56,938 nt of DNA from a virus. The notes below the pieces were generated by a model. It saw nothing but the letters and a program-made list of their open reading frames with translations, had not been told where the DNA came from and searched no databases. Below, one piece after another: positions 15,236 through 22,552 of the stretch (the stretch's first letter is position 1; every line of letters begins with the position of its first letter). The DNA is taken from positions 1-56,938 of IMG/VR virus record IMGVR_UViG_3300022602_000115; one strand, written 5' to 3'. A program made the position numbers and the translations under genes.

Positions 15236-15929
15236 ATATTGATTCCTCTAATGTTTGTACTTTATCTAAACCTCTTTTATATCTAGCAATGAATCTATCG
15301 CTTCCTGTCTTAGAATTGTAAGCATCATGGCCATGAACAAATGGTTTTGGGTATAGGTTAGCATCCAAAGAAAAACCATTACATTGCATCAAGAGATCTA
15401 TTGCTGGTCTGTTTGGCATAAGCTGAAGACCATTGAATGGTTTATTCACATCATTATGGTTTATCATATTGCCAGCGGTAAGAGCAATTGAGGGTGTATC
15501 TCCATTTATAAGATGGGTTTCAATTATAACATAATCCCTTGCTTTGGAGCATATCTTTTGAATAAACCCAATCAGATCGAAGGTGCCATGAATAACTCCA
15601 GCGGCAATTACGATGTCGTAACTGTCAGAAGTGTTACCTAGGAATTTGTAAATTTGAGCATTATCATACTGCTCTAGAAGATGCTTCGCTTTCTCTTTGT
15701 ATTCCTGTTGGATCTCAACACCATCATACAGATATGCACCATTCTCCATACTCCATTTACCCATTGCGCCTAGTGCACAACCAACATCGAGAATTGATTT
15801 ATTTTTGATCAATTCTGGTGGCAGCATAACTTCGCATCTATTGGTAAGAGATTCGCTTGTTACTGTTACAGTTGCTCGATCCTTTCTTGGATCAAGGGAT
15901 ACAAATTCAGGATACTGATCAAACCACAT
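15222..15929 (-). CDS. class I methyltransferase, possibly CmoB-like
   Basis: 235 aa. SAM loop ILDVGCALGAMG (46-57), acidic VEI (71-73). Downstream SYDIVIAAGVIHGT, VIIETHLINGD (134-144) and MPNRPAIDLLMQCNGFS run parallel to CmoB (which has GVLYH, ETLVIDGD, PS...L..WL..CGF as I remember). Shorter than CmoB (about 320 aa), lacking its N-terminal part. Other possibility: a small-molecule methyltransferase of the island. Overlaps the CmoA-like gene by 14 nt. Confidence 0.65.
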   Translation of the reverse strand: MWFDQYPEFVSLDPRKDRATVTVTSESLTNRCEVMLPPELIKNKSILDVGCALGAMGKWSMENGAYLYDGVEIQQEYKEKAKHLLEQYDNAQIYKFLGNTSDSYDIVIAAGVIHGTFDLIGFIQKICSKARDYVIIETHLINGDTPSIALTAGNMINHNDVNKPFNGLQLMPNRPAIDLLMQCNGFSLDANLYPKPFVHGHDAYNSKTGSDRFIARYKRGLDKVQTLEESIYVGV

Positions 15930-16576
15930 TATCTTTTCTCAACATAAAAATTTTGAACTATTTTAGTTCCCTGTTTCTTTGTCATTTTAGAACTATTGAT
16001 AGTTCCAGCTTCCCATGAAACCATTCTGTTGAATACATTTGATATAACATCAGTGACATTAAACTGATTATGATACTCATTAAACAATTTTGTATATTCT
16101 TCAATATTAATTTTACCAGCGTTGTATGCGTTCTTTGGCGCCAAATAATTATTCAATGCTCTATCAAATAGTTCTTGTTGATTCCAATTCAACTCGGGTT
16201 TCGGTTCATAGAATGTTAATCCAGTTTCTTTGTCAGCATCATAAGAAAGAAATATCTGACCACACAATACCAAGTTAAAATCTTCAACTCTTAAATCACA
16301 TTGATTGTTATTTCTACCATCTATATGAGCACAGTATCGATTCAACTGCTCTATTGGATTATATCCATAAGAGGTAAAATATGTAGTGAGATTTAAATTG
16401 CTCGGTAAGTTATGTAATAGAAATATATTCTCTTTGAACTGCGAAAATAACAATGGATCTAGTTGTTCAAGTGGTAGACTTTTAAATCCAACACCACAAC
16501 CTGATCCATTAAAATTAGAATTGATAAGATTGAAGACACGCGAGGTATCTTCATAGAAATGATCAATTATTTTCAT
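15929..16576 (-). CDS. DUF6445/2OG-like protein, possibly inactive
   Basis: 215 aa with AHIDGRNNNQCD (H84, D86) and LVLCGQIFLSYDADKETGLTFYEP, matching the DUF6445 branch of 2OG-like proteins. The distal His region reads VFNRMVSWEAGTINSS, with no His where the third iron ligand is expected, so iron binding may be lost. Start ATG overlaps the upstream stop. Confidence 0.6.
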   Translation of the reverse strand: MKIIDHFYEDTSRVFNLINSNFNGSGCGVGFKSLPLEQLDPLLFSQFKENIFLLHNLPSNLNLTTYFTSYGYNPIEQLNRYCAHIDGRNNNQCDLRVEDFNLVLCGQIFLSYDADKETGLTFYEPKPELNWNQQELFDRALNNYLAPKNAYNAGKINIEEYTKLFNEYHNQFNVTDVISNVFNRMVSWEAGTINSSKMTKKQGTKIVQNFYVEKR

Positions 16577-17154
16577 ACTATAAAATGATAATTTAGAACG
16601 GCTCTTACATCTTTTTTAGGTTTACCTACAGCATGATAGACGCTACCATCAAATATAATCAATCTACCTTTTTTGGGAGTTACTGTCGTTTCAACATCCA
16701 ACAAACCATTCATTACATTTACATGGGTAGTATTACTTGTTGTTTGTTTAAAAATATATGTATCACCATCTGAATCATTTACATAATAAACACCAACTCT
16801 ATATGGAGAATTTCTATACCCATCAATATGCGGTACTCCATATAGTTTATCCTTTTCTGTCAAAACAGGCAACTGTAATTGAGCACGTATTTGCAGAATA
16901 GTTTTTGCTATATTTTTTACAGGGGTTGAATATAATTCAATGTTCGGATCTGATTCTGGTTGGTTCTGAGGGTCCATCATCAGATTAGTAAATGACATCA
17001 AAGAATTTTTCTGAGTTTCATTTACTTCTGGATTAGTACCATCATAAAACACAGTACGTGCAAAAATCCACTTAGTATTCTTACTAAAAATGGATTTTTC
17101 TATTTCGTCCTGTGTTTTCTTATCAACTACATCATCAATAATAACTAGAGACAT
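16573..17154 (-). CDS. 2OG-Fe(II) oxygenase, NDSDGDT subgroup
   Basis: 193 aa; H109-x-D111 (PHIDGYR), YYVNDSDGDTYIFKQ, VTPKKGRLIIFDGSVYHAVG with H174, R184. Complete facial triad and 2OG-binding Arg. Confidence 0.9.
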   Translation of the reverse strand: MSLVIIDDVVDKKTQDEIEKSIFSKNTKWIFARTVFYDGTNPEVNETQKNSLMSFTNLMMDPQNQPESDPNIELYSTPVKNIAKTILQIRAQLQLPVLTEKDKLYGVPHIDGYRNSPYRVGVYYVNDSDGDTYIFKQTTSNTTHVNVMNGLLDVETTVTPKKGRLIIFDGSVYHAVGKPKKDVRAVLNYHFIV

Positions 17155-17891
17155 TATGCTTCCAAATCTCCAGATGCTGTTCTACCAATATAATGGTCGT
17201 AATCTTTTAGAACCTGAACAAAATCATCATGCGTTCTATGGAGGTTTGAAATAATAGCAGTTCTTGTTCCATAGTGCATACCCATATCAACATTAGATGG
17301 TTCAACAAAGTGTAACAAATATCCTGGATGGATAATCATTAGCCCCTGTTCTACACGTACCTTCTTGAATGCTGTAAATTGATTAGTCCAATTTACACCA
17401 CCACGTGGGTCAACCATCATAAGGTTTCCTGGGTTTCTTTCATCAGCAGTAACATAAAGCATACCAACACCAAGTGTGTTACCATGTTTATGTGGGGTAA
17501 TTCTATACACATTATCTCCAGTCGTGTATCTGAAATATCCTTTTGATGCTGTAAATTTAGGAAGAGGCATTTCTGCCAATGGTCTATAATATTTCTCCAT
17601 CAACTCAAGCATCTTCAGCTTAACCTGAACCAATGAATCTGGCAGATCTGGTAACGACCAAATGTCTGTGTGATTAAAAGTTCCTGGAGCACCTGGTTTT
17701 AGAAGATACGCCATGTCTTCTCTTAATTTATCAATGAATTCATCAGTAAATGGTTTTGCCATAACAACTGGTGTTGGCCATAACATGTGACATTGCTCTT
17801 CACCATCAGCTGGCTTTTCTAGAATGGTAATGCTACCTTCTTTTCTTAGAGCAGTATCATCATCGTTGTCAGTGAACATCCTCATTTCCAT
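17154..17891 (-). CDS. 2OG-Fe(II) oxygenase-like (HxH...H type)
   Basis: 245 aa; TPHKHGNTLGVGMLYV (H134, H136), NLMMVDPRGGVNW, EQGLMIIHPGYLLHFVEP (H194), R210. Same Oxy_5-type branch as the 8409 gene, with an extra acidic N-terminal region. May start at M1 or M4. Confidence 0.8.
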   Translation of the reverse strand: MEMRMFTDNDDDTALRKEGSITILEKPADGEEQCHMLWPTPVVMAKPFTDEFIDKLREDMAYLLKPGAPGTFNHTDIWSLPDLPDSLVQVKLKMLELMEKYYRPLAEMPLPKFTASKGYFRYTTGDNVYRITPHKHGNTLGVGMLYVTADERNPGNLMMVDPRGGVNWTNQFTAFKKVRVEQGLMIIHPGYLLHFVEPSNVDMGMHYGTRTAIISNLHRTHDDFVQVLKDYDHYIGRTASGDLEA

Positions 17892-17902
17892 TTTCGTTTT
17901 CC

Positions 17903-18520
17903 TTATAGTGGTAACCAGTGATTAGTATTTAGATGAAATCCAGCATCGATTAAACTTTGTGCTGGAATTATATCAAATGCCAATGTGATTCTTGGGTAAT
18001 TATTTTTCCAGTCAGAAGATCTATGTAAATCTCCATTGCTTGGACCCATTACCAATAGATTGTTTTTACTCTGAACGTCAATGTCTCCATTAACATTCGG
18101 TATTCTATATGTAGTGTGCGACTCTGGCTCCGTTTCTAAACAGAAGAAGCCATGCCATGTTTTGTATTTGGATTCCCAGTGTCCATGCCAATTAATGTAC
18201 TCACCTGTATGGTAGTAATTAATCCAACACTGAATGAAATAATCGCCATATGGTTCTTCCGAATTCATATGGCGATTAGCTGCGTGAAAGGTATCTCGTA
18301 CCTCTGTGTATAGTTTATGTACCTCTGGTAGAGGATACATAAAGAGATTGTATTTTGAATATAATTCTAATTTTAATTGCGACTGGCCATTGAAATCTTC
18401 GCCTTTGGCAAATCTATCTTTAACATATTCGTATATTGTATTTACGGATTTGTTTAATGTAGGTAGATCAAGATCTAACTGCCTAGTGTACAAATAATTT
18501 TCTATTAAATTTAAGTGCAT
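17903..18520 (-). CDS. 2OG-Fe(II) oxygenase-like, NWHxH subgroup
   Basis: ATG at 18520 preferred over TTG at 18529. 205 aa with INWHGHWES (H112, H114), WHGFFCLETEPESHTTYRIPN, NGDLHRSSDW (H166), R177 and a C-terminal NTNHWLPL. Paralogue of the 40169 gene, which ends NNWIPI. First oxygenase after the tRNA region in the direction of transcription. Confidence 0.8.
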   Translation of the reverse strand: MHLNLIENYLYTRQLDLDLPTLNKSVNTIYEYVKDRFAKGEDFNGQSQLKLELYSKYNLFMYPLPEVHKLYTEVRDTFHAANRHMNSEEPYGDYFIQCWINYYHTGEYINWHGHWESKYKTWHGFFCLETEPESHTTYRIPNVNGDIDVQSKNNLLVMGPSNGDLHRSSDWKNNYPRITLAFDIIPAQSLIDAGFHLNTNHWLPL

Positions 18521-18533
18521 AATTAACAATCAA

Positions 18534-18609
18534 TGGAGCGGGATAAGAGATTCGAACTCTCGACCTCGACGTTGGCAACGTTGTGCTCTACCAGCTGAGC
18601 TAATCCCGC
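18534..18609 (-). tRNA. tRNA-Gly(GCC)
   Basis: Full cloverleaf with 7-bp acceptor GCGGGAT/ATCCCGC, anticodon loop TTGCCAA, T loop TTCGAAT, CCA encoded. Last tRNA of the array. Confidence 0.95.
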
Positions 18610-18621
18610 ATTATAATGTAT

Positions 18622-19095
18622 TTATGCTGCCATGTATGACTTATATCTATCTGCTGCGTATGAAGCAGCGAATGCTTTTGGTTTAACCATAGGGATGACA
18701 TTACACATACCCTTGATGTAACCAGTAGCTTCGTTAATGACGCATGAAGAACCATGAATTTCATTTGGGTTAATGTCCAAGTGAACTTCTACTTCACGAT
18801 CTTCAAGTACATCATGTAACTTCATGTACAAGTCAGCAATTTTATAAACTTCATTCATCAGGCGCATACGTGGACGATTCTTGGTTTTATCCCAATCACG
18901 TTCTCGTTGCACTTCACCAAAAATCTTGCATCCGTTGTTTCCATTAATATGAACAACAACAACCAAGATGTAATCTGCGTACCAGTCTTTACCGATCAAA
19001 TGTCTTTCAGAATCTCCACCGATGTAGATTTTAGATTCTGGACTTTGCGCCATGATGAATTCTCTTACTTCATCAATGTCAATTTGCTTACGCAT
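18622..19095 (-). CDS. RNase H-like protein of the YkuK family
   Basis: The frame opens with GTG inside the upstream tRNA; ATG at 19095 has GAGG 7 nt upstream (MRKQIDIDEVREF). 157 aa: YIGGDSER, KIFGEVQRERDW, RLMNEVYKIADLY, VEVHLDINPNEIHGSS, then MVKPKAFAASYAADRYKS, the pattern of the predicted RNase H-like (DUF458, B. subtilis YkuK) family. Its position between tRNA-Gly genes suggests a role in RNA processing (inference). Confidence 0.7.
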   Translation of the reverse strand: MRKQIDIDEVREFIMAQSPESKIYIGGDSERHLIGKDWYADYILVVVVHINGNNGCKIFGEVQRERDWDKTKNRPRMRLMNEVYKIADLYMKLHDVLEDREVEVHLDINPNEIHGSSCVINEATGYIKGMCNVIPMVKPKAFAASYAADRYKSYMAA

Positions 19096-19112
19096 ATCAT
19101 ACCTCATTTCTA

Positions 19113-19186
19113 TGGAGCGGGACACGAGAATCGAACTCGTAACTGAAGTTTGGAAGACTGCCGTTTTACCACTAAACTAGTCCCGC
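19113..19186 (-). tRNA. tRNA-Gly(TCC)
   Basis: Acceptor GCGGGAC, loop CTTCCAA, T loop TTCGATT, encoded CCA. Pairs with Gly(GCC) to cover the glycine box. Confidence 0.95.
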
Positions 19187-19192
19187 ATTATT

Positions 19193-19266
19193 TGGCTACC
19201 CAGCAGGGATTTGAACCCCGACCAACAGTTTTGGAGACTGGTATGCTGCCGTTACACTACTGAGTA
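19193..19266 (-). tRNA. tRNA-Trp(CCA)
   Basis: Acceptor TACTCAG/CTGGGTA, anticodon loop CTCCAAA, T loop TTCAAAT, encoded CCA. Confidence 0.9.
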
Positions 19267-19272
19267 ATATTA

Positions 19273-19473
19273 TTAAGCGTAAGTATTTTGTGTTAGATCT
19301 TCGCTAATTGTATGTATCAATTCTGCATTCTCACCATAAACCTTAGCATTATGACCAGTACCACGTGTCATATGTTTCGCATGCTCAATTGCTTCTTCAA
19401 GAGTATTATGTGTTGATGTTGCAATTTTTAACATGCCATTGACCCAACGATGAATCTTTACTGTATGTGACAT
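19273..19473 (-). CDS. hypothetical protein, 66 aa
   Basis: Small soluble protein (VKIHRWVNGMLKIATSTHNT, LEEAIEHAKHM) of a type common in phages as a single-domain hypothetical. Directly follows the glycosyltransferase-like gene. Confidence 0.65.
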   Translation of the reverse strand: MSHTVKIHRWVNGMLKIATSTHNTLEEAIEHAKHMTRGTGHNAKVYGENAELIHTISEDLTQNTYA

Positions 19474-20520
19474 TTATTTTCCTTTAAAATAGTTTTCCCA
19501 AATTGCTTTGGTTTTATTTGTATATCTTTTCATGGCAAATTGATTTAAATATGTATTCAATCTAGGATATTCATACGCATTCTTTAAACCCTCAACGATT
19601 CCTGCGCTTTCAGTTGGATCGCAACGACCAACAACCTGCCATGGTATTTCTTTACTACCAATCAAAGGAACTCCCTGAGAAATTAAATCAGCACCAACGA
19701 TGTTGAATGTTTCAGAGAAGTTACATTGCATACCTAAATCCATTTGAGCACACAGTTCCAGGAACTGTTCTCTTGGTGTCCAATTATGATTGATCAACTC
19801 ATGACCTTCATCATACACATGCTGAAATAAACCCTTAAGATTATGTACAGCTGGTCCACCATTCATTTCTATTCTACCTGCATTCACGTGAAAACGCAAC
19901 TTTTTATTGATTGAGTTTGCGAACTCAATTGCAGCAATTGCCTGAACCAAGTGATTTTTTAATGGACGAATCGCACCGAAACATCCAATGTCAATATACT
20001 CTTTTGTTTTGTCTAAAGTTTTGCGTTTAAACACTTGAGGATAGTAGTTCGGTAGATAGATTACTTTATAATCCCATATTCTCCATGGCGATTTTGCTTT
20101 CATAATCTCTTTAACTTCGCGCATCATACGTGGAGCATTGCAAGCTACATAAACATTATCCATCATTGCATACTCAGGAATCCAATCCATTGCTGGACCT
20201 TCACCTGACATAAAAGGCATCTCTGAATGTAAACGAACAATCCATTTAACATTCGGATGTAATTTCTTTAATACTTGGAATTTTTCTGGGACAACCCAGA
20301 GTGCTTCAATGATTACGTGAGTTGGTTTGTAATTAGAAACTTCTCTATCGATATGATTGTTATCTGGAACAACAACCATCTTTGATTCAATGCCAGCGTC
20401 AAGTAGCATGTTATCCATAAACTTTGCTGAGTTGTATAGACCTGTGCTTAGACCTATCGTATTATCTCTTTCAACATGGTAATCATCTTTTCGTTTTAGA
20501 ACGAACAGAACCTTTGACAT
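19474..20520 (-). CDS. glycosyltransferase-like protein, GT4 type, 348 aa
   Basis: Two Rossmann halves: N-terminal NTIGLSTGLYNSAKF and PTHVIIEALWV; C-terminal GCFGAIRPLKNHLVQAIAAI and LGMQCNFSETFNIVGADLIS with the ETFN..xAD pattern that binds the sugar nucleotide in GT-B GT4 enzymes. Likely glycosylates DNA, virion or envelope components; acceptor not visible. Lies inside the tRNA array, flanked by tRNA-Trp and tRNA-Thr. Confidence 0.75.
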   Translation of the reverse strand: MSKVLFVLKRKDDYHVERDNTIGLSTGLYNSAKFMDNMLLDAGIESKMVVVPDNNHIDREVSNYKPTHVIIEALWVVPEKFQVLKKLHPNVKWIVRLHSEMPFMSGEGPAMDWIPEYAMMDNVYVACNAPRMMREVKEIMKAKSPWRIWDYKVIYLPNYYPQVFKRKTLDKTKEYIDIGCFGAIRPLKNHLVQAIAAIEFANSINKKLRFHVNAGRIEMNGGPAVHNLKGLFQHVYDEGHELINHNWTPREQFLELCAQMDLGMQCNFSETFNIVGADLISQGVPLIGSKEIPWQVVGRCDPTESAGIVEGLKNAYEYPRLNTYLNQFAMKRYTNKTKAIWENYFKGK

Positions 20521-20588
20521 TTTATTTAATCTTAATAGTTAACATACAACTATTTAGCGTCGTTGTAATTTTTATAGTTTTATTAAAA

Positions 20589-20664
20589 TGGTGCCCTTTT
20601 ACGGATTCGAACCGCAGACCTCCTCATTACTAATGAGATGCTCTACCAACTGAGCTAAAAGGGC
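20589..20664 (-). tRNA. tRNA-Thr(AGT)
   Basis: Stem TCTCA/TGAGG around loop TTAGTAA gives anticodon AGT. Acceptor GCCCTTT/AAAGGGC, T loop TTCGAAT, CCA encoded. A34 in a threonine tRNA is unusual for bacteria; a second, standard tRNA-Thr(TGT) is at 24977. Confidence 0.9.
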
Positions 20665-20681
20665 ATTAATCGTAAATTAAA

Positions 20682-20870
20682 TTATTTGGTGGCGAAGGAG
20701 AGATCCGAGCTCCCAACCTTGTCCGTATGAAGAACCTGCTCTACCAGTTGAGCTACATCGCCATTTAATTTTTTGTCTAATACAAATTCACCAGGAACAC
20801 AACTATACATTCTTTGTTTGTATGGTTTGTTTGATAATTTGTACAATATTTTAAAATCATCATCTTCCAT
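20682..20870 (-). CDS. possible 62-aa protein overlapping a tRNA gene
   Basis: ATG at 20870 has a strong AAAGGAAAT RBS; the frame (MEDDDFKILYKLSNKPYKQRM) continues through the whole tRNA-Met gene and stops just after its CCA. Either a short protein whose real end was lost by tRNA insertion, or a fortuitous frame. Confidence 0.35.
   Translation of the reverse strand: MEDDDFKILYKLSNKPYKQRMYSCVPGEFVLDKKLNGDVAQLVEQVLHTDKVGSSDLSFATK
20687..20762 (-). tRNA. tRNA with anticodon CAT, divergent (Met or Ile2)
   Basis: Acceptor GGCGATG/CTTCGCC has one T-T mismatch; loop TTCATAC; T loop CTCGGAT departs from the usual TTCGAAT. CCA encoded. Could be an Ile(CAU) species needing lysidine, an elongator Met, or a decaying copy. 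Confidence 0.7.
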
Positions 20871-20880
20871 ATATTTCCTT

Positions 20881-20957
20881 TGGTGCCCCAAGAGAGACTC
20901 GAACTCTCAAAATTTGGCTTCTAAGACCAACACGTATACCAATTCCGTCATCGGGGC
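20881..20957 (-). tRNA. tRNA-Leu(TAG), short variable region
   Basis: Acceptor GCCCCGA/TTGGGGC, loop CTTAGAA, T arm GAGAG TTCGAGT CTCTC. The variable region is only about 5 nt, unlike the long arm usual in Leu tRNAs. Confidence 0.85.
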
Positions 20958-21313
20958 ATATTGATTAGAGTACTGTTGTGATTTTAAGAGCATTCGCTCA
21001 CTAAATGTGCATTTAAGATTACCTTCGGCATCAGTAATCATCTCCGTATGACTGGAATTGGACACTTAGCGATGTTCTTCCCTAACAGTTGGGATTGCCT
21101 TTTCTTTTGCATTCACTCTAATCAATAGGAACTCTCCCTAAAGAATTCCACTTGAGTCTTTTGATATTGGACGACAGTCCTCAGGTCTGAACATCCGTAA
21201 GCGAAGTCCACCATCACTCGCTTATTTTTAACGATGGGACTTGCACCCACCACGACAAAGTGAGCCACGATAAACTAGGGATGTTTACCGTAAGCCTATC
21301 GGGACTAATTTTT
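20958..21313 (-). ncRNA. ORF-free structured segment between tRNA-Met and tRNA-Leu
   Basis: About 355 bases with no credible ORF. A 13-bp perfect inverted repeat (20959-20971 and 21115-21127) closes a 170-nt domain that ends exactly before the 5' end of tRNA-Leu. Inside on the minus strand are smaller hairpins such as GATTAC...GTAATC, TAAATG-CA-CATTTA and GAGCGAATGCTC. The upstream half has GGACTGTCGTCC and a T-arm-like GTGGGTGCAAGTCCCAT. Interpreted as a structured RNA of unknown class. Confidence 0.5.
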
Positions 21314-21389
21314 TGGTTGCGGAGTGCTGGAATCGAACCAACGACCTGGAGCTTATGAGACTCCTGAGATACCACTTCTCCAACCCGCA
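21314..21389 (-). tRNA. tRNA-Met(CAT), initiator-like
   Basis: Loop CTCATAA, T loop TTCGATT, ends GCAACCA. D stem has A11-U24 and position 1-72 is a weak U-A pair, features that resemble initiator tRNA, but the anticodon stem lacks three consecutive G-C pairs. Confidence 0.85.
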
Positions 21390-21390
21390 A

Positions 21391-21756
21391 TTAAACCTTT
21401 GACCACTCTTGGATATGACTTTTGTCAATCTTTCTTTGGTCACCTTTACCATATCTTGTTACCATGGTAACAATTCTTGGCACTATGTACAACTGAAACA
21501 TTATTTCATTATTACGTTTCTTCTCAACGTAATTATAAGGTTTACCAGCTAGATATGCTCTTGCCAGTTCAGTCGCACGACTTTCATTTCTAACATTCCA
21601 CTTACGATGATTAACAAGATCATTCAGTTTCCAGATTAGACTAATGTCAGTACCTTTGGTGTATTTAATTTGTTTCTTTAACTTTTTCTCTTCACGCTTG
21701 ATTATAGATGGTTCAAGTGCTAGATGTTTTGCTTTAATTTTTAATTCGATATTCAT
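21391..21756 (-). CDS. conserved phage protein of tRNA regions, 121 aa
   Basis: Starts MNIELKIKAKHLALEP with GGAG upstream. Basic helical protein with LIWKLNDLVNHRKWNVRNESRATELARAYLAGKPY, a layout I know from hypothetical proteins of several large phages. Possibly RNA binding; unproven. Stop lies 2 nt from tRNA-Met. Confidence 0.7.
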   Translation of the reverse strand: MNIELKIKAKHLALEPSIIKREEKKLKKQIKYTKGTDISLIWKLNDLVNHRKWNVRNESRATELARAYLAGKPYNYVEKKRNNEIMFQLYIVPRIVTMVTRYGKGDQRKIDKSHIQEWSKV

Positions 21757-21863
21757 TTAATTCTCCTTGATTGTTTAAAATAAAATTCCATACAAACAAG
21801 AAGATTACGGAGGGCGAATCTACAAACGCATGTCTTTCATGGCATTCCCTTTCATTAAATTTT

Positions 21864-21940
21864 TGGTGCGTCAGACAGGAATCGAACCTGCTACAAATCG
21901 TTTTAGAGACGACCACCCCTACCTTTTGGGTTCCTGACGC
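21864..21940 (-). tRNA. suppressor tRNA, anticodon CTA (reads UAG)
   Basis: 77 nt, full cloverleaf: acceptor GCGTCAG/CTGACGC, D stem ACCC/GGGT, anticodon stem GTCGT/ACGAT around loop CTCTAAA (T33, anticodon C34-T35-A36, A37), T arm GCAGG TTCGATT CCTGT, discriminator A, CCA encoded. No other register gives a stem with T33. Decodes the amber codon. The amino acid carried cannot be read from the sequence. Confidence 0.9.
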
Positions 21941-22119
21941 AGATTTTCTTTCTGTTCCTCATCATTATATATAAACGCTGGAAAGAATTTCCATCCCCAG
22001 CTTTTCCAATATTTGTGTATAATGTTATTGATTGCTACAGCAGTGACAACAATAATAATAAAAGCCATTGATGTCAAAATTGTTCCAACTAAAAATACTG
22101 CTGCTTTATCAATATCCAT
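21919..22119 (-). CDS. small membrane protein ending inside the suppressor tRNA, 66 aa
   Basis: ATG at 22119 with AAGGAAG RBS. N-terminal transmembrane helix (AVFLVGTILTSMAFIIIVVT), then a charged tail. Its TAG stop (21919-21921) lies in the D-loop region of the amber suppressor tRNA gene, so the two genes overlap by 22 nt. In-frame TGG and further codons follow, so suppression would extend the protein. Confidence 0.6.
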   Translation of the reverse strand: MDIDKAAVFLVGTILTSMAFIIIVVTAVAINNIIHKYWKSWGWKFFPAFIYNDEEQKENLRQEPKR

Positions 22120-22211
22120 TTTTACTTCCTTATTACAAAATAGTCGAGACACAGTGGTTGGTGGGTCACTGTTGATTATAATTACGCACCCCAATGCGAA
22201 TTTCTCATTAC

Positions 22212-22286
22212 TGGCTCCAGAGGCAGGGATCGAACCTACGACCAATTGATTAACAGTCAACTGCACTACCGCTGTGCTACTCTGGA
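22212..22286 (-). tRNA. tRNA-Asn(GTT)
   Basis: Acceptor TCCAGAG/CTCTGGA, loop CTGTTAA, T loop TTCGATC, CCA encoded. Confidence 0.95.
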
Positions 22287-22384
22287 ATAAATTTCTGGTG
22301 TGTATTTCTTACACGGCTTCCAACCTTCCGTGACGTTACGGTTGCTAACTTACCTGCAGGACGCGATAGCAACTATCTTACATT
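22287..22384 (-). ncRNA. small structured spacer with tRNA-like CCA end
   Basis: On the minus strand: 7-bp stem GTTGCTA/TAGCAAC enclosing CCTGCAGG, then CACGG/CCGTG hairpin, then TACACACCA at the end 13 nt before tRNA-Asn. No ORF. Looks like a degenerate or non-canonical tRNA-like RNA. Confidence 0.35.
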
Positions 22385-22459
22385 TGGCGACTCGTAGGAG
22401 AATCGAACTCCTGTATCCACTTAGACAGAGTGGCATAATGACCATTATATTAACGAGCC
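22385..22459 (-). tRNA. tRNA-Asp(GTC)
   Basis: Acceptor GGCTCGT/ACGAGTC, stem CCACT/AGTGG, loop CTGTCTA, CCA encoded. Confidence 0.95.
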
Positions 22460-22467
22460 GAAAACTT

Positions 22468-22552
22468 TGGTGGAGATGGTAAGATTCGAACCTACTAGTC
22501 CTAGGAAACAGATTTACAGTCTGCCGCACCCCTCCAACTGTGCCGCATCTCC
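22468..22552 (-). tRNA. tRNA-Tyr(GTA)
   Basis: 85 nt with long variable arm, acceptor GGAGATG, loop CTGTAAA, T loop TTCGAAT, CCA encoded. Confidence 0.95.

Noticed and set aside
18601-18625. TATAAT before tRNA-Gly(GCC) as a promoter
   Set aside because: Too close to the tRNA start and no -35; it falls in the spacer after a gene stop.
20958-21313. tmRNA, RNase P RNA or group I intron
   Set aside because: No tag-peptide ORF or tRNA-Ala-like ends for tmRNA, no recognisable conserved RNase P blocks, and no P3-P7 core or interrupted exon for a group I intron.
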